In this document: positions 53,671-61,873 of the stretch, piece after piece
Layout: the number at the start of each line of letters is the position of its first letter
Numbering within the stretch: the first letter of the stretch is position 1
Origin: Palsa-504 sp963705835
Lineage (GTDB): Bacteria > Actinomycetota > Actinomycetes > Streptosporangiales > Streptosporangiaceae
Length of the DNA stretch: 64,000 nt
Assembly: GCA_963705835.1 (NCBI GenBank)
Contig: CAVPLC010000047.1
Span: 186,001-250,000, forward strand
Reading direction: 5' to 3'
The notes under the pieces: model-generated
Told to the model about the DNA's origin: nothing
What the model saw: the letters and a program-made list of their open reading frames with translations, nothing else
Database searches by the model: none
Position numbers and translations under genes: made by a program

Positions 53671-54863
53671 ATGGTCAGGAGGAAGTTCCCATCGTACAGG
53701 GACGTGGCGGTGACTATAGTCGCGGCGGCCGTGGTCGCGCTTAGCACGATCCCCGCGCTGGCCCGGCCGTCCGCATCCAGTGCCCCCGCCTCGCCGCGTT
53801 CCGGTGCGGCCGCGTGCCGGACCAGCGATCTGCGTATCAGCGCGCCCGCCACCATTCCGGGAGATCCGGCCGACGGGATGGGCAAGCAGGTATGGAATCT
53901 GGTGTTCAGCGATGTCGGCAACTCGTCATGTTCACTGCGCGGCTGGCCGCGGCTCGTGGTGCGCACGACGGCCGGGAAAAGCGTCGCCACCAAGATCAGC
54001 GATGTGACGTTCAGCAATCTCGCCGTCGTGCCGGACACACCGGTCGTCCTGCAGCCCGGCCAGAGCGCCGTCGTGACGACGATGTCCCGACCCGCACGGT
54101 CCGGGTGCGCCAGTACCTGGATGCTCGAGCTGACCCTGCCGGGAGCAGGTCGTCCCGTGACCGTCCCCGGGCCGGCCAGCTCCGTCACGGCCTGCGTGGG
54201 CGGGCAGCTATGGCTGTCCCCGTTTTATGCCGAGCAGACGCTGCTCAACCAGATCAAGGGGCTGAAGGTCTCGGCTGCCCCGCCGCCGTTCTCCGCCACC
54301 ACCACGGCGGAGACGCCTGCGTGCAAGGCGGCCGCGCTCCGGGTGCGTGTCACCTCCGCCGTGTCCGGGCACGGCGGCTCCATCGTCGCGCTCCAGCTCA
54401 GCAACGTGGGCGGCACGTGCGTGCTGCCCGGCAGCTGGCCGACGGTGCGGGTCGGGGAGGCCGGGGGGGCCGGGCGGGGGCAGCCCAGGCGGCAAAGCTG
54501 TTTTCTGACGCCCCGGCGCTCCAGGCCGAGAGGTCATTGCTGAGCACCTACGTGCGGGGCACGGCGCAGAGCACCGCGCTTGCGCTGCAGCACGGCGGGT
54601 CGGTGTCCATCGTGCTGCTGGGGGCGGGGGCCTGCCGGCAGTTGACCTCGGTGACGGTCTTCGCGTCCACGGCCGCGGGCCATTCGGTACACGTCGCGGC
54701 GTCGGGGAGCATGTGCGGGTCACCGCGGGTCCTCCCGTATCTGCCTAGCCGCTCCCGGCGCGGCCATGACGATCGCGCGGAAGGCACTGGGCGCCCTGCA
54801 AGCCGATCCCCCGTCGACGGCACACGATGTCACATCGGCCGTCTTCTACTACGGAACCGATAG
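53671..54863 (+). CDS. Secreted two-copy DUF4232 protein, frameshifted
   Basis: ATG 53671 with GGAGGT 8 nt upstream and signal peptide SYRDVAVTIVAAAVVALSTI. Two DUF4232 modules follow, each beginning AC-x-x-xxLR (ACRTSDLRISAPATI; ACKAAALRVRVTSAVSG) and carrying an LxNxGxxxCxLxGWP-type block (NSSCSLRGWPRLVV; GGTCVLPGSWPTVRV). A one-base loss (or +2) in a G run near 54466-54482 shifts the second module into the frame that continues AAKLFSDAPALQAERSLLS and ends MCGSPRVLPYLPS. The 3' boundary is unclear: the shifted frame runs to 54863, into the next gene. Confidence 0.75.
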
Positions 54864-55665
54864 CTCCGCCCCTGTGGCCTGCGGACACGGCCCCTACACC
54901 GAGCCGGCCGGTGACTGCTCGGCAGGCACCCACGGCGTCTACGGAGAGTACATCGGGGAACTGGGCTCATGGCTGAACTGGAGAGGCTGCACCGATAGCG
55001 GGCTCAACTGGGTTCAGGCCAACTACGACATGGCAACCAGCAATCTCATCCGCTACCACACGGGCCTGGGCGCCGCGGCGTACTGGTTCGCGGCCGGTCC
55101 CGGTCGCGATCCCCATTACAACGGCACGACGACGGAGGCGATGATCTGGGGCCAGAGGCAAGCGGTGCGGTTCCTGGCCGATTCCGCCGGCGTTTTCCTC
55201 AGCTTCCGCTACGTCTTCATGGACATCGAGAACAATGGTTTCGCGCCGGACGGGAACGGGTGGAACACCGTCTGGGACAGCCCGTGCGGCAACGGGATCA
55301 AGGCCGGATTTATCCCCCCGGCCGTGGACTACGCGACCTACCAGGGATTCGCTAACTACATCGACAGCCACTCGCCTTACCGTGCAGGAGTCTATTCCGC
55401 GGGCGGTCCGGGGTACGGCTCGTGGAACGGCATCTTCAGCCCCGTGCTGCTCTCCCACGCGGCCGAATGGACCTTCACGAACGAGCAGACTCAGCTGACT
55501 TTCCCCCGGGGATTCTCCGATTCCGGCGCGAGCGCCGACTGGTTCGGCGGTGAGCCGGCCGCCTGTCAGCTGCTATGGCAATGGTCGGGCGGCAACGGCG
55601 ACCTCAACGGCTACGGTGACTTCGATCAGGCTGCGGCGGCCAACGTCGACAACCCGTCGTGTTAG
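54766..55665 (+). CDS. Glycoside-hydrolase-like TIM-barrel protein (DUF1906-like)
   Basis: 299 residues. SAVFYYGTDSSAPVACGHGP opens the barrel. NYDMATSNLIRYHTGLGAAA, FRYVFMDIENNGFAP (an acidic D-x-E pair on a barrel strand, as in GH25/DUF1906 folds), YATYQGFANYIDSHSPYRAG and CQLLWQWSGGNGDLNGYGDF follow. Such proteins are usually exported, but the ATG at 54766 gives no signal peptide. It may originally have been fused to, or translated with, the DUF4232 protein in front, whose shifted frame overlaps it. Activity unproven. Confidence 0.7.
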   Translation: MTIARKALGALQADPPSTAHDVTSAVFYYGTDSSAPVACGHGPYTEPAGDCSAGTHGVYGEYIGELGSWLNWRGCTDSGLNWVQANYDMATSNLIRYHTGLGAAAYWFAAGPGRDPHYNGTTTEAMIWGQRQAVRFLADSAGVFLSFRYVFMDIENNGFAPDGNGWNTVWDSPCGNGIKAGFIPPAVDYATYQGFANYIDSHSPYRAGVYSAGGPGYGSWNGIFSPVLLSHAAEWTFTNEQTQLTFPRGFSDSGASADWFGGEPAACQLLWQWSGGNGDLNGYGDFDQAAAANVDNPSC

Positions 55666-55666
55666 C

Positions 55667-57745
55667 TCAGGGTTCGCCCATCGTGGCGGCGTGGGTGATC
55701 AGCAGCGAGTCGGGGGGAACCAGGTCAACGCCGTCCGGGTCGTTGAGGTAGCCGGGCGCGCGCCCGGAGACGCGGGTGTGGCCGTACTGCCACACGATGC
55801 GGTTGGTGACCGGGTCGACCACGCACACCCGGTGATTGAAGTCGTCGTTGAGCAGGATGTCGCCGTTGGGCAGCGGCAGCGCCAGGGACGGCTGGTTGAA
55901 CCCGCCGAGCCGCCACAGCAGGCGGCCGCCGGAGGTGAACTCGACGATCTGGCCGGGGTCGGAGTAGTCGGCGGTCAGGTACCGTCCCGGGTACACCTCG
56001 TTGGTGTCCGACGGGTACAGCACGCCGGGCGGATTCGCGGACCATGACACTGTGCTGCCTGAATAGGGTCCGGCCAGGGACATCTCGTCGGCCCAGTCGC
56101 CGTTGATCTCGGTGACCAGGTAGTGCCCGTTGGTCATCGGGAACGCGCCGTTGGGGCTGCCGAACCGGCGCGGCGGATCATGGTCGCACGCGTTGGTCGT
56201 CCGGCCGATGACCCGGGTCAGGGCGTGCGCGGGGGGCGTGATCACCACCAGGCGGCAGTTCTTGATGTCGGCAGAGACGATGGCGCCGGCCGGGGTGAGC
56301 ATCGCGTCATCCGGGTTGAACAGGTGGTTGGGTCCGGCACCGGGAACGCCGGGCACGCCGTACCGGTAGACGATCTTGCTGGTCGCCATGGATATCACGC
56401 TGATGACGTAGTCGTCTTCCTGCGTCGCGACGATGTACTTGCCGTCGGGTGAGAAGAACGCGTCGTCCGGCGCGATGAACGTCTGGCCCGGGGCGAGGTC
56501 ACCCGGTCCGGGGAACTCCCATCTGATCCGGCCCTGCGGGTCGACGATCAGCAGCCGGTTGTTCTGGTGATCGGCGATGAGGACATCGGAGGGCAGCACC
56601 GAGGGGTCCGACCCCGGCCTGAGCAGGCCGGGCCCGGTGGCGGGAGCGAGCCAGGGCGACGTCGCGGCGTCCGGCATCGCCTGGCCGGGCGGCACCAGGC
56701 GGAGCGTCGTCACGGCCGGGACGGCGCGCGGGCCGTCCTCGCCGCCGATCAGGTAGCCGGTGCTGCCGGTCACGGCCGCGCCCGCGTAGGCGACCGGCAC
56801 CGGCAGCTGACCCGCGACCGTCACACCGGACGTGGCCGGGTCGAACCGGTACACCACCGGGCTGGTCAGCGTCCCCGCCACGCCGCCCGCGACGTAGACC
56901 TGCCCGTCCAGCACGATCGCGGACGCGCCCTGCAGCGGACGCGGCAGGTGGCCCACCACCGTGGCGGCGCCGGCGGCCGGGCTGATCCGCTGGATGGCGT
57001 CGGTGGGCCCCGAAGACGTCTGGCCGCCGAACACCCAGATCTGCCCCGCGGCCGCGGCCACCGCCGCGTACCGCACCGGCACCGGCAGCCGCGCCGCCGT
57101 CCGGAAGTGCTGGCCGTCCTGGGTGGCGAGCACCTGCGGATCCCAGATGAGGCCGTCGTAGCCGCCGATGACGTAGGCGACCGACCCGGCCGTCACGCCG
57201 CTGGCGTCAGAACGGGCGGCGGGCAACTGGCCCACGACCGCGGCCTGGAATCCCGGCGCGGTTCCGGGGGTGAAGGCCTGGACGGTGGGCACGCTTGCGG
57301 CCGTACCGCCGCCGAACAGGTACGCCCGCCCGCCCAGGTTCGCTCCGGCGGCGTCGTGCGTGGCGGCGGCCAGCCGGCCCGCGAGGCTGGTCGCGCCGGT
57401 GGCCGGGTCGAGGGCGGTGAGCGAGTCGGTGGAGGCGCCCTGCGCGGCCAGCCCTCCGGCGAGCAGCAGCCCGCCCGCGCCCGGCATCACGATCTCGCGG
57501 GACAGCGGCGCGGGCAACTGGTACGGCGCGGGCGTGACCTGGAGCGCCATGCGGAACGGCGCCGCGCGGTGGGGTGCTGGCGCGGACGACGCCGTCGCCG
57601 CCGACCTGGCCGGCCCGCGCGTGAGGTGCTGGACCACCGAGTAGGTCAGCGGCAGCAGGCAACACGCGGCCACCACGGCCACGGTAATGCGGAACCGCTG
57701 GCTGCGTCGCATCGCTCCGGTAGTAGTCATGGGTGCGGGGGACAC
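55667..57745 (-). CDS. Membrane-anchored Kelch plus NHL/arylsulfotransferase-like double propeller
   Basis: 692 residues; the start may be the GTG at 57745 or the internal ATG at 57712. One N-terminal membrane helix (FRITVAVVAACCLLPLTYSV). Residues ~85-370 contain about six Kelch-like blades (DSLTALDPATGATSLAGRLA, AYLFGGGTAASVPTVQAF, VAYVIGGYDG, GQIWVFGGQTSS, GQVYVAGGVAG, TGYLIGGEDG). Residues ~385-690 resemble an NHL/arylsulfotransferase-type propeller (NNRLLIVDPQGRIRWEFPGP, DDAFFSPDGKYIVATQEDDY, PNGAFPMTNGHYLVTEING). It is probably a surface binding or scaffolding protein. Convergent with the TIM-barrel gene, 1 nt apart. Confidence 0.8.
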   Translation of the reverse strand: MSPAPMTTTGAMRRSQRFRITVAVVAACCLLPLTYSVVQHLTRGPARSAATASSAPAPHRAAPFRMALQVTPAPYQLPAPLSREIVMPGAGGLLLAGGLAAQGASTDSLTALDPATGATSLAGRLAAATHDAAGANLGGRAYLFGGGTAASVPTVQAFTPGTAPGFQAAVVGQLPAARSDASGVTAGSVAYVIGGYDGLIWDPQVLATQDGQHFRTAARLPVPVRYAAVAAAAGQIWVFGGQTSSGPTDAIQRISPAAGAATVVGHLPRPLQGASAIVLDGQVYVAGGVAGTLTSPVVYRFDPATSGVTVAGQLPVPVAYAGAAVTGSTGYLIGGEDGPRAVPAVTTLRLVPPGQAMPDAATSPWLAPATGPGLLRPGSDPSVLPSDVLIADHQNNRLLIVDPQGRIRWEFPGPGDLAPGQTFIAPDDAFFSPDGKYIVATQEDDYVISVISMATSKIVYRYGVPGVPGAGPNHLFNPDDAMLTPAGAIVSADIKNCRLVVITPPAHALTRVIGRTTNACDHDPPRRFGSPNGAFPMTNGHYLVTEINGDWADEMSLAGPYSGSTVSWSANPPGVLYPSDTNEVYPGRYLTADYSDPGQIVEFTSGGRLLWRLGGFNQPSLALPLPNGDILLNDDFNHRVCVVDPVTNRIVWQYGHTRVSGRAPGYLNDPDGVDLVPPDSLLITHAATMGEP

Positions 57746-57794
57746 ATACTGCCAGATCAGACGTTTTCGCGCAGCTAGTTGGCTGGTTGAGGCA

Positions 57795-58616
57795 CTAGCC
57801 GGTGACCGGCTCGGGCCTGGGGAAACTCGTGGTGAAGGCGTACCGGGACGCCCGGTACAGGTGCCTGGCGAACTCGACGGGCCGGCCGGCCTGGTCGTAG
57901 GCGATGCGCTCCATGGTCAGCAGCGCGGTGCCCCGGGTCTCGTCCAGCGTGCGTGCCTCTGAGGCCGAGGCGTTCTTGGCGCCCATCCGCTGGGTGGCCG
58001 AGTACAGCCCGATGCCGGACGCACGGAGCAGCTCGTACAGGCCGTGCTCCTCGAGCATCTCGACGTTCAGCTGGACGAGCCCGGCCGGGAGGTAGTTGTG
58101 CAGCAGGGCCATGGGCTCCCCGTCGGCCAGCCGGATCCGCTCCAGCGACATCACCAGGGCCCGCTCCGGAAGCTGGAGCGCCTCGGCGACCTGATCGCTG
58201 GCGTGGCTGACCTCGGCCTTGAGCACCCTGGTGGCGGGATTCCGGCCGCTGGCCGCCAGGTCGTCATACAGGCTGGTCAGCTCCACGTTGCGGTCGATGC
58301 GCTCGTTGGCGACCAGGGTGCCCGCACCGCGCTTGCGGACGACCAGGCCCTTGTTGGCCAGGTACAGGAAGGCGGCCCGCACCGTGGGCCGGGACAGGCC
58401 GAGCATCTCCGCCAGCTGCACCTCGTTCTCCAGGCGGGCTCCGACCTTGAGCGCCCCGGACCTGATGGCTGACTCGAAGTGCTGGGCCAGCTGGAAGTAC
58501 AGCGGTACCGGGCTGGTCCGGTCGATGGTTATCGGGCCGCTCGTGGCGGCCTCGCGTCCTGGCATCATCGTCATCCGGCGGGTCACTAGGCCTGTTTGTT
58601 TGAACATTTTAACCAC
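57795..58616 (-). CDS. GntR-family regulator with UTRA ligand domain
   Basis: 273 residues from GTG 58616; an ATG at 58574 is an alternative. The winged helix is LYFQLAQHFESAIRSGALKV, LENEVQLAEMLGLSRPTVRA, FLYLANKGLVVRKRGAGTLV. The UTRA domain follows (LERIRLADGEPMALLHNYLP, EEHGLYELLRASGIGLYSAT, LLTMERIAYDQAGRPVEFAR, HLYRASRYAFTTSF). HutC/GntR-UTRA proteins bind sugar phosphates or small acids. Divergent from the sugar operon that starts at 58774, so it most likely controls it. Confidence 0.92.
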   Translation of the reverse strand: MVKMFKQTGLVTRRMTMMPGREAATSGPITIDRTSPVPLYFQLAQHFESAIRSGALKVGARLENEVQLAEMLGLSRPTVRAAFLYLANKGLVVRKRGAGTLVANERIDRNVELTSLYDDLAASGRNPATRVLKAEVSHASDQVAEALQLPERALVMSLERIRLADGEPMALLHNYLPAGLVQLNVEMLEEHGLYELLRASGIGLYSATQRMGAKNASASEARTLDETRGTALLTMERIAYDQAGRPVEFARHLYRASRYAFTTSFPRPEPVTG

Positions 58617-58627
58617 TGCAGAGTTAA
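58609..58627. promoter_or_regulatory. Inverted repeat at the GntR start, candidate operator
   Basis: TTAAC (58609-58613) and GTTAA (58623-58627) flank CACTGCAGA, centred on CTGCAG. A second small palindrome, TGTT-TG-AACA, lies at 58597-58606. Both overlap the proposed regulator start and sit in an AT-rich island, where an autoregulatory site is expected. Weak evidence from symmetry only. Confidence 0.35.
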
Positions 58628-58716
58628 TAAGGGCGCCGCGAGGCCGGGCGCATTCGGCGGCGAAGCGGCTGATGGGGAACTTAATTTCTAGTTTGTCCTT
58701 ACATACTCACAGACTC

Positions 58717-58746
58717 TTGACAGGTCATAGCGGTCCGAGACAGGAT
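58717..58746 (+). promoter_or_regulatory. Candidate promoter of the sugar operon
   Basis: TTGACA at 58717-58722 and CAGGAT at 58741-58746 with an 18-nt spacer, a common actinobacterial housekeeping combination. The start codon at 58774 with GGGAGG lies 27 nt downstream of the -10 box. The regulator gene diverges upstream. Confidence 0.5.
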
Positions 58747-58773
58747 CATTTATCGCACCCTTGGGAGGCGCGG

Positions 58774-59754
58774 ATGACGGCCGACGGCACGGGGGGGCTG
58801 CGGATCGGGGTGGTGCTCGAGGCCTTTCTCGACTGGCCGCTGGAGCAGGTCATGGCGTGGCTGCGGCGGCACGCGCCGGAGGTCACCGACCTGGAGGTCG
58901 GCGCGGGCGGCTACGCGCCTCATCCGCACTGCGACGTGACGGCGCTGCTGGCCAGCGGCCAGGCCCGGTCGGCCTGGCAGGCCGGGATCGCCCGGCACGG
59001 GCTGCGCGTCGACGCGCTGAACGCCTGGGGCAACCCGCTGCATCCCGATCGGGACGTAGCGCGCCAGCACGACCGGGCCCTGCGCGACGCCATCCGGCTG
59101 GCCGCGCTGCTGGGCGTGGACCGGGTGGTGGCCCTGGCGGGCTGCCCGGGCGGCGCGGCGGGCGACCGGGTGCCGCACTTCGGCGCGGGCGGGTGGCTGC
59201 CCTACCTGGAAGGCGTCTACCAGCGGCAGTGGGAGGAGCAGATCGCGCCGTACTGGGCCCACCTGGCGGAGTTCGCCGCGGCCGAGAGCCCGGACCTGCG
59301 GGTCTGCCTGGAGCTGCACCCGGGGACGTGTGTGTTCAACGTCGAGACGTTCGGCCGGGTGGCGGCGCTCGGTCCGGCGCTGGCCGCCAACCTGGACCCG
59401 AGCCACTTCTTCTGGATGGGCATGGACGGGCACAAGGTGGCGGCCGCGCTGGGCGACCGGGTCGCGCACGTGCACGGCAAGGACACCGTCTTCCACGCCG
59501 AGGCCCTGGCCCTCAACGGGCTGCTGGACCGGCGCTGGCCGGAACCCGCCGCCGAGATGCCGTGGACGTTCGCGGTGCCCGGCCGCGGCCACGACCTGGC
59601 CTGGTGGGCAGGCCTGGCCCGCGCGCTTGACGGCTCGCAGGCGTGGGTCATATCGATCGAGCACGAGGACCCGTTCGTGCCTGCCACGGTGGGTGTGCCC
59701 GAGGCGGCTCGGCTGCTGCGCAACGCGATCGACGCTGCCTTGGAACCGGCGTGA
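58774..59754 (+). CDS. Sugar phosphate isomerase/epimerase-type TIM barrel
   Basis: 326 residues, ATG with GGGAGG 5 nt upstream. AP-endonuclease-2-like TIM-barrel features: IGVVLEAFLDWPLEQVMAWL, VTDLEVGAGGYAPHPHCDVT, RVVALAGCPGGAAGDRVPHF, VCLELHPGTCVFNVETFGRV, LAANLDPSHFFWMGMD, RVAHVHGKDTVFH and IEHEDPFV. These carry the E, D, H, H and E metal ligands of the family. First gene of the operon; its stop overlaps the next GTG. Members interconvert keto-sugars or inosose intermediates. The exact substrate is unknown. Confidence 0.9.
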   Translation: MTADGTGGLRIGVVLEAFLDWPLEQVMAWLRRHAPEVTDLEVGAGGYAPHPHCDVTALLASGQARSAWQAGIARHGLRVDALNAWGNPLHPDRDVARQHDRALRDAIRLAALLGVDRVVALAGCPGGAAGDRVPHFGAGGWLPYLEGVYQRQWEEQIAPYWAHLAEFAAAESPDLRVCLELHPGTCVFNVETFGRVAALGPALAANLDPSHFFWMGMDGHKVAAALGDRVAHVHGKDTVFHAEALALNGLLDRRWPEPAAEMPWTFAVPGRGHDLAWWAGLARALDGSQAWVISIEHEDPFVPATVGVPEAARLLRNAIDAALEPA

Positions 59755-60938
59755 CCGCCGGGCGGGTGCGGGTCGGGCTGGTCGGGACGGGGGTCATCGC
59801 CCAGGTCATGCACCTGCACTACCTGGCCGAACTGGCCGACCTGTTCGACGTGGCGGCCGTGTGCGATCTCGATGGCTCGAGTGCGCGGGCCTGCGCTGAC
59901 CGGTATGCCATCCCCGCGGTCTTCACCGACTGGCGCGAGCTGATCGGCCACCCGCTCGACGCCGTGATGGTGCTGACCTCGGGCAGTCACGCGCCGATCG
60001 CCGAGGCGGCCGCCGGGGCCGGACGGCACGTGTTCGTGGAGAAGCCGATGTGCTTCTCGGCCGCCGAGGGGCGCGCGATGGTGGCGGCCGCGGAGCGGTC
60101 AGGGGTGACCCTCATGGTCGGCTACCCGAAGCGGTACGACCCGGCCTTCGCCCGCATGAAGGAGGAGACCTCCCGGCTGGAGGGCGCCCGTCTGCTGCGG
60201 GTGACGACTCTGGAGTCGCCGTTCCGGCCGTACGTCGGGCACTATCCCCTGCGGCCCAGGATTGCGCTGCCCGCCGAGGTGGCCGCCGGGCTGAGGGCCG
60301 ACAGTGACGAGCGGATCCTGGCCGCGGTGGGCTGGGCGACTGCGCTGGAGCGGCAGGTGTACGAGATGGTGCTGCTCGACACGCTGGTCCACGAGCTGAA
60401 CACGGTGCGCGGCCTGCTCGGCGAACCGACCCGGCTGGAGCACGCCAGCCTGGCCATGGACCACGTCACCGTGATGCTCCGGTTCGGCGACCTGCCGGTG
60501 GCCATCCACTGGATCGACCTGCCCGGCATCGCGCGATACGCGATGGAGTTCGCGCTGTACGCACCGGAGCGCCGGCTCCGCCTGGTGTTCCCCTCGCCTT
60601 TCCTGCGTAACTCCCCTGCCGTGCTCGAGATCGAGGCCGGCGCCGGGCAGGAGGGCCGCTCGTGGCGGACCGAGGAGATCGCCGGCTACGAGAGCGGGTT
60701 CAAGCGCGAGCTCGTGGCGTTCCACGAGGCCATCGTCGCCGGCCGGGTGCCGGACACCACGGGCACGGACGGCCTGCGTGACATCATGCTGTGCCAGGCC
60801 ATCATCGACAGCCATCACCGCGGCGCGCCGGTCGACGACCCGGTGGGCCAGGGGGGTCCGGGGGATGGAGTCCCCCCGGGCCAGAGGGGTCCGGGGGGAT
60901 GGAGTCCCCCCGGAAAAAAGGGAGTCCGGGATGAGTGA
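59751..60938 (+). CDS. Gfo/Idh/MocA-family oxidoreductase
   Basis: 395 residues, GTG start overlapping the previous stop (GTGA). N-terminal Rossmann fold VRVGLVGTGVIAQVMHLHYL, then HVFVEKPMCFSAAEG with the EKP motif, then LMVGYPKRYDPAF (the R/K of the catalytic region) and DTLVHELNTVRGLLGE. It would oxidise or reduce a sugar, sugar acid or inositol with NAD(P). The last ~35 residues (PGDGVPPGQRGPGGWSPPG) are encoded by a tandem G-rich repeat and are probably not part of the ancestral fold. The stop overlaps the next ATG by 8 nt. Confidence 0.9.
   Translation: MTAGRVRVGLVGTGVIAQVMHLHYLAELADLFDVAAVCDLDGSSARACADRYAIPAVFTDWRELIGHPLDAVMVLTSGSHAPIAEAAAGAGRHVFVEKPMCFSAAEGRAMVAAAERSGVTLMVGYPKRYDPAFARMKEETSRLEGARLLRVTTLESPFRPYVGHYPLRPRIALPAEVAAGLRADSDERILAAVGWATALERQVYEMVLLDTLVHELNTVRGLLGEPTRLEHASLAMDHVTVMLRFGDLPVAIHWIDLPGIARYAMEFALYAPERRLRLVFPSPFLRNSPAVLEIEAGAGQEGRSWRTEEIAGYESGFKRELVAFHEAIVAGRVPDTTGTDGLRDIMLCQAIIDSHHRGAPVDDPVGQGGPGDGVPPGQRGPGGWSPPGKKGVRDE
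60847..60913 (+). repeat. Tandem G-rich palindromic repeat within a gene end
   Basis: Unit 1 (60847-60879, 33 bp) and unit 2 (60880-60913, 34 bp) share GCCAG-GGGGTCCGGGGG, then ATGGAGTCCCCCCGG. Unit 2 has one additional G and one A substitution, so the two units are translated differently (GQGGPGDGVPP, GQRGPGGWSPP). Each unit contains an inverted CCGGGGGG/CCCCCCGG hairpin; unit 2 is perfect. Confidence 0.8.
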
Positions 60939-61854
60939 TCAGATCGCGGTGGCGAACGCGCCGGTCAGCTACGGGGCGTTCGAGCTGACCGTCGGCTATG
61001 ACCCGAACGTGCCGGGCGGGGAGAGCGTGCTCAGCCAGGTCGAGGTGGCCGGCTACGCCGGCATCGACCTCGGCCCCGTCGGATACCTCGGCGAGGGCGA
61101 GCAGCTCGGCGAGGCGCTGGCCGGACGGCACCTCGGCCTGGCGGGCGCGTACGTCGAGCTGCCGTACGCCGATCATGACCTGCTGGAGCAGTCGCTCCCG
61201 GAGCTCGACGCGGTGCTGGACACGTTCGACGCGGTGCGGTCCTACCTGCCGGGGCCGCCGCCGCGGCCCACCCTCGCCGACAGCGGCAGCCCGGTGCGCG
61301 GGCTTCTGCCCGGCCGGTCGGTCCGTGATCCGGGCCTCGGCTACGACGACGACGGCTGGCGTCGGTTCGCGGCGGGCCTGGCCCGGGCGGTGGCCCGCTG
61401 CCGCGACCGCGGCTACGAGCCGACCTTCCACCCGGAAACCGGAACCCACGTCGAGGCGCCCTGGGAGATCGAGCGGGTGCTCGAGGTGTCCGACATCGGG
61501 CTGTGCCTGGAGACCGGCCACATGCTGCTCGGCGGCGGCGACCCGGTGGCCATGCTGCGGGATCTGGGCGACCGGGTCAATCACGTGCATCTCAAGGACG
61601 CGCGGCTGTCGGTGATGAACGAGATCATGGCCGATCACGCACCGGTGACCGAGATCTGGACCAGGGAGGCGTTCTGCGCGCTGGGCGCCGGTGACCTGGA
61701 CACCGACGCCGTGCTGGACGAGCTGCGCCGGATGTCGTTCAGCGGCTGGCTCGTGGTGGAGCAGGACATCCTGCCGCGCAGCGCCGAGCGGTTCGCGCAA
61801 GCCGCGGCCGAGCAGCGGCACAACCGCGCGTTCCTCGCCGCGCGGGGGCTGTAA
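60931..61854 (+). CDS. Sugar phosphate isomerase/epimerase-type TIM barrel
   Basis: 307 residues, ATG with AAAAAAGGGAG upstream, inside the previous gene's end. It begins IAVANAPVSYGAFELTVGYD, the inosose-dehydratase-like start (NAPVSWG-type). YAGIDLGPVGYLGEGEQLGE, PTFHPETGTHVEAPWEIERV, ICLETGHML-type (GLCLETGHMLLGGGDPVAML), RVNHVHLKDARL and WLVVEQDILP hold metal ligands E, H and E. The motifs favour an IolE/IolI-like or 3-keto-sugar-processing enzyme. It is the third gene of the operon. Confidence 0.9.
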   Translation: MSDQIAVANAPVSYGAFELTVGYDPNVPGGESVLSQVEVAGYAGIDLGPVGYLGEGEQLGEALAGRHLGLAGAYVELPYADHDLLEQSLPELDAVLDTFDAVRSYLPGPPPRPTLADSGSPVRGLLPGRSVRDPGLGYDDDGWRRFAAGLARAVARCRDRGYEPTFHPETGTHVEAPWEIERVLEVSDIGLCLETGHMLLGGGDPVAMLRDLGDRVNHVHLKDARLSVMNEIMADHAPVTEIWTREAFCALGAGDLDTDAVLDELRRMSFSGWLVVEQDILPRSAERFAQAAAEQRHNRAFLAARGL

Positions 61855-61873
61855 CCAATGCGAGGGCTGTAAC

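Noticed and set aside
56567..57778. A 403-residue plus-strand frame opposite the double-propeller gene.
   Set aside because: Arginine/glycine-rich antisense frame; Kelch-type repeats are on the minus strand.
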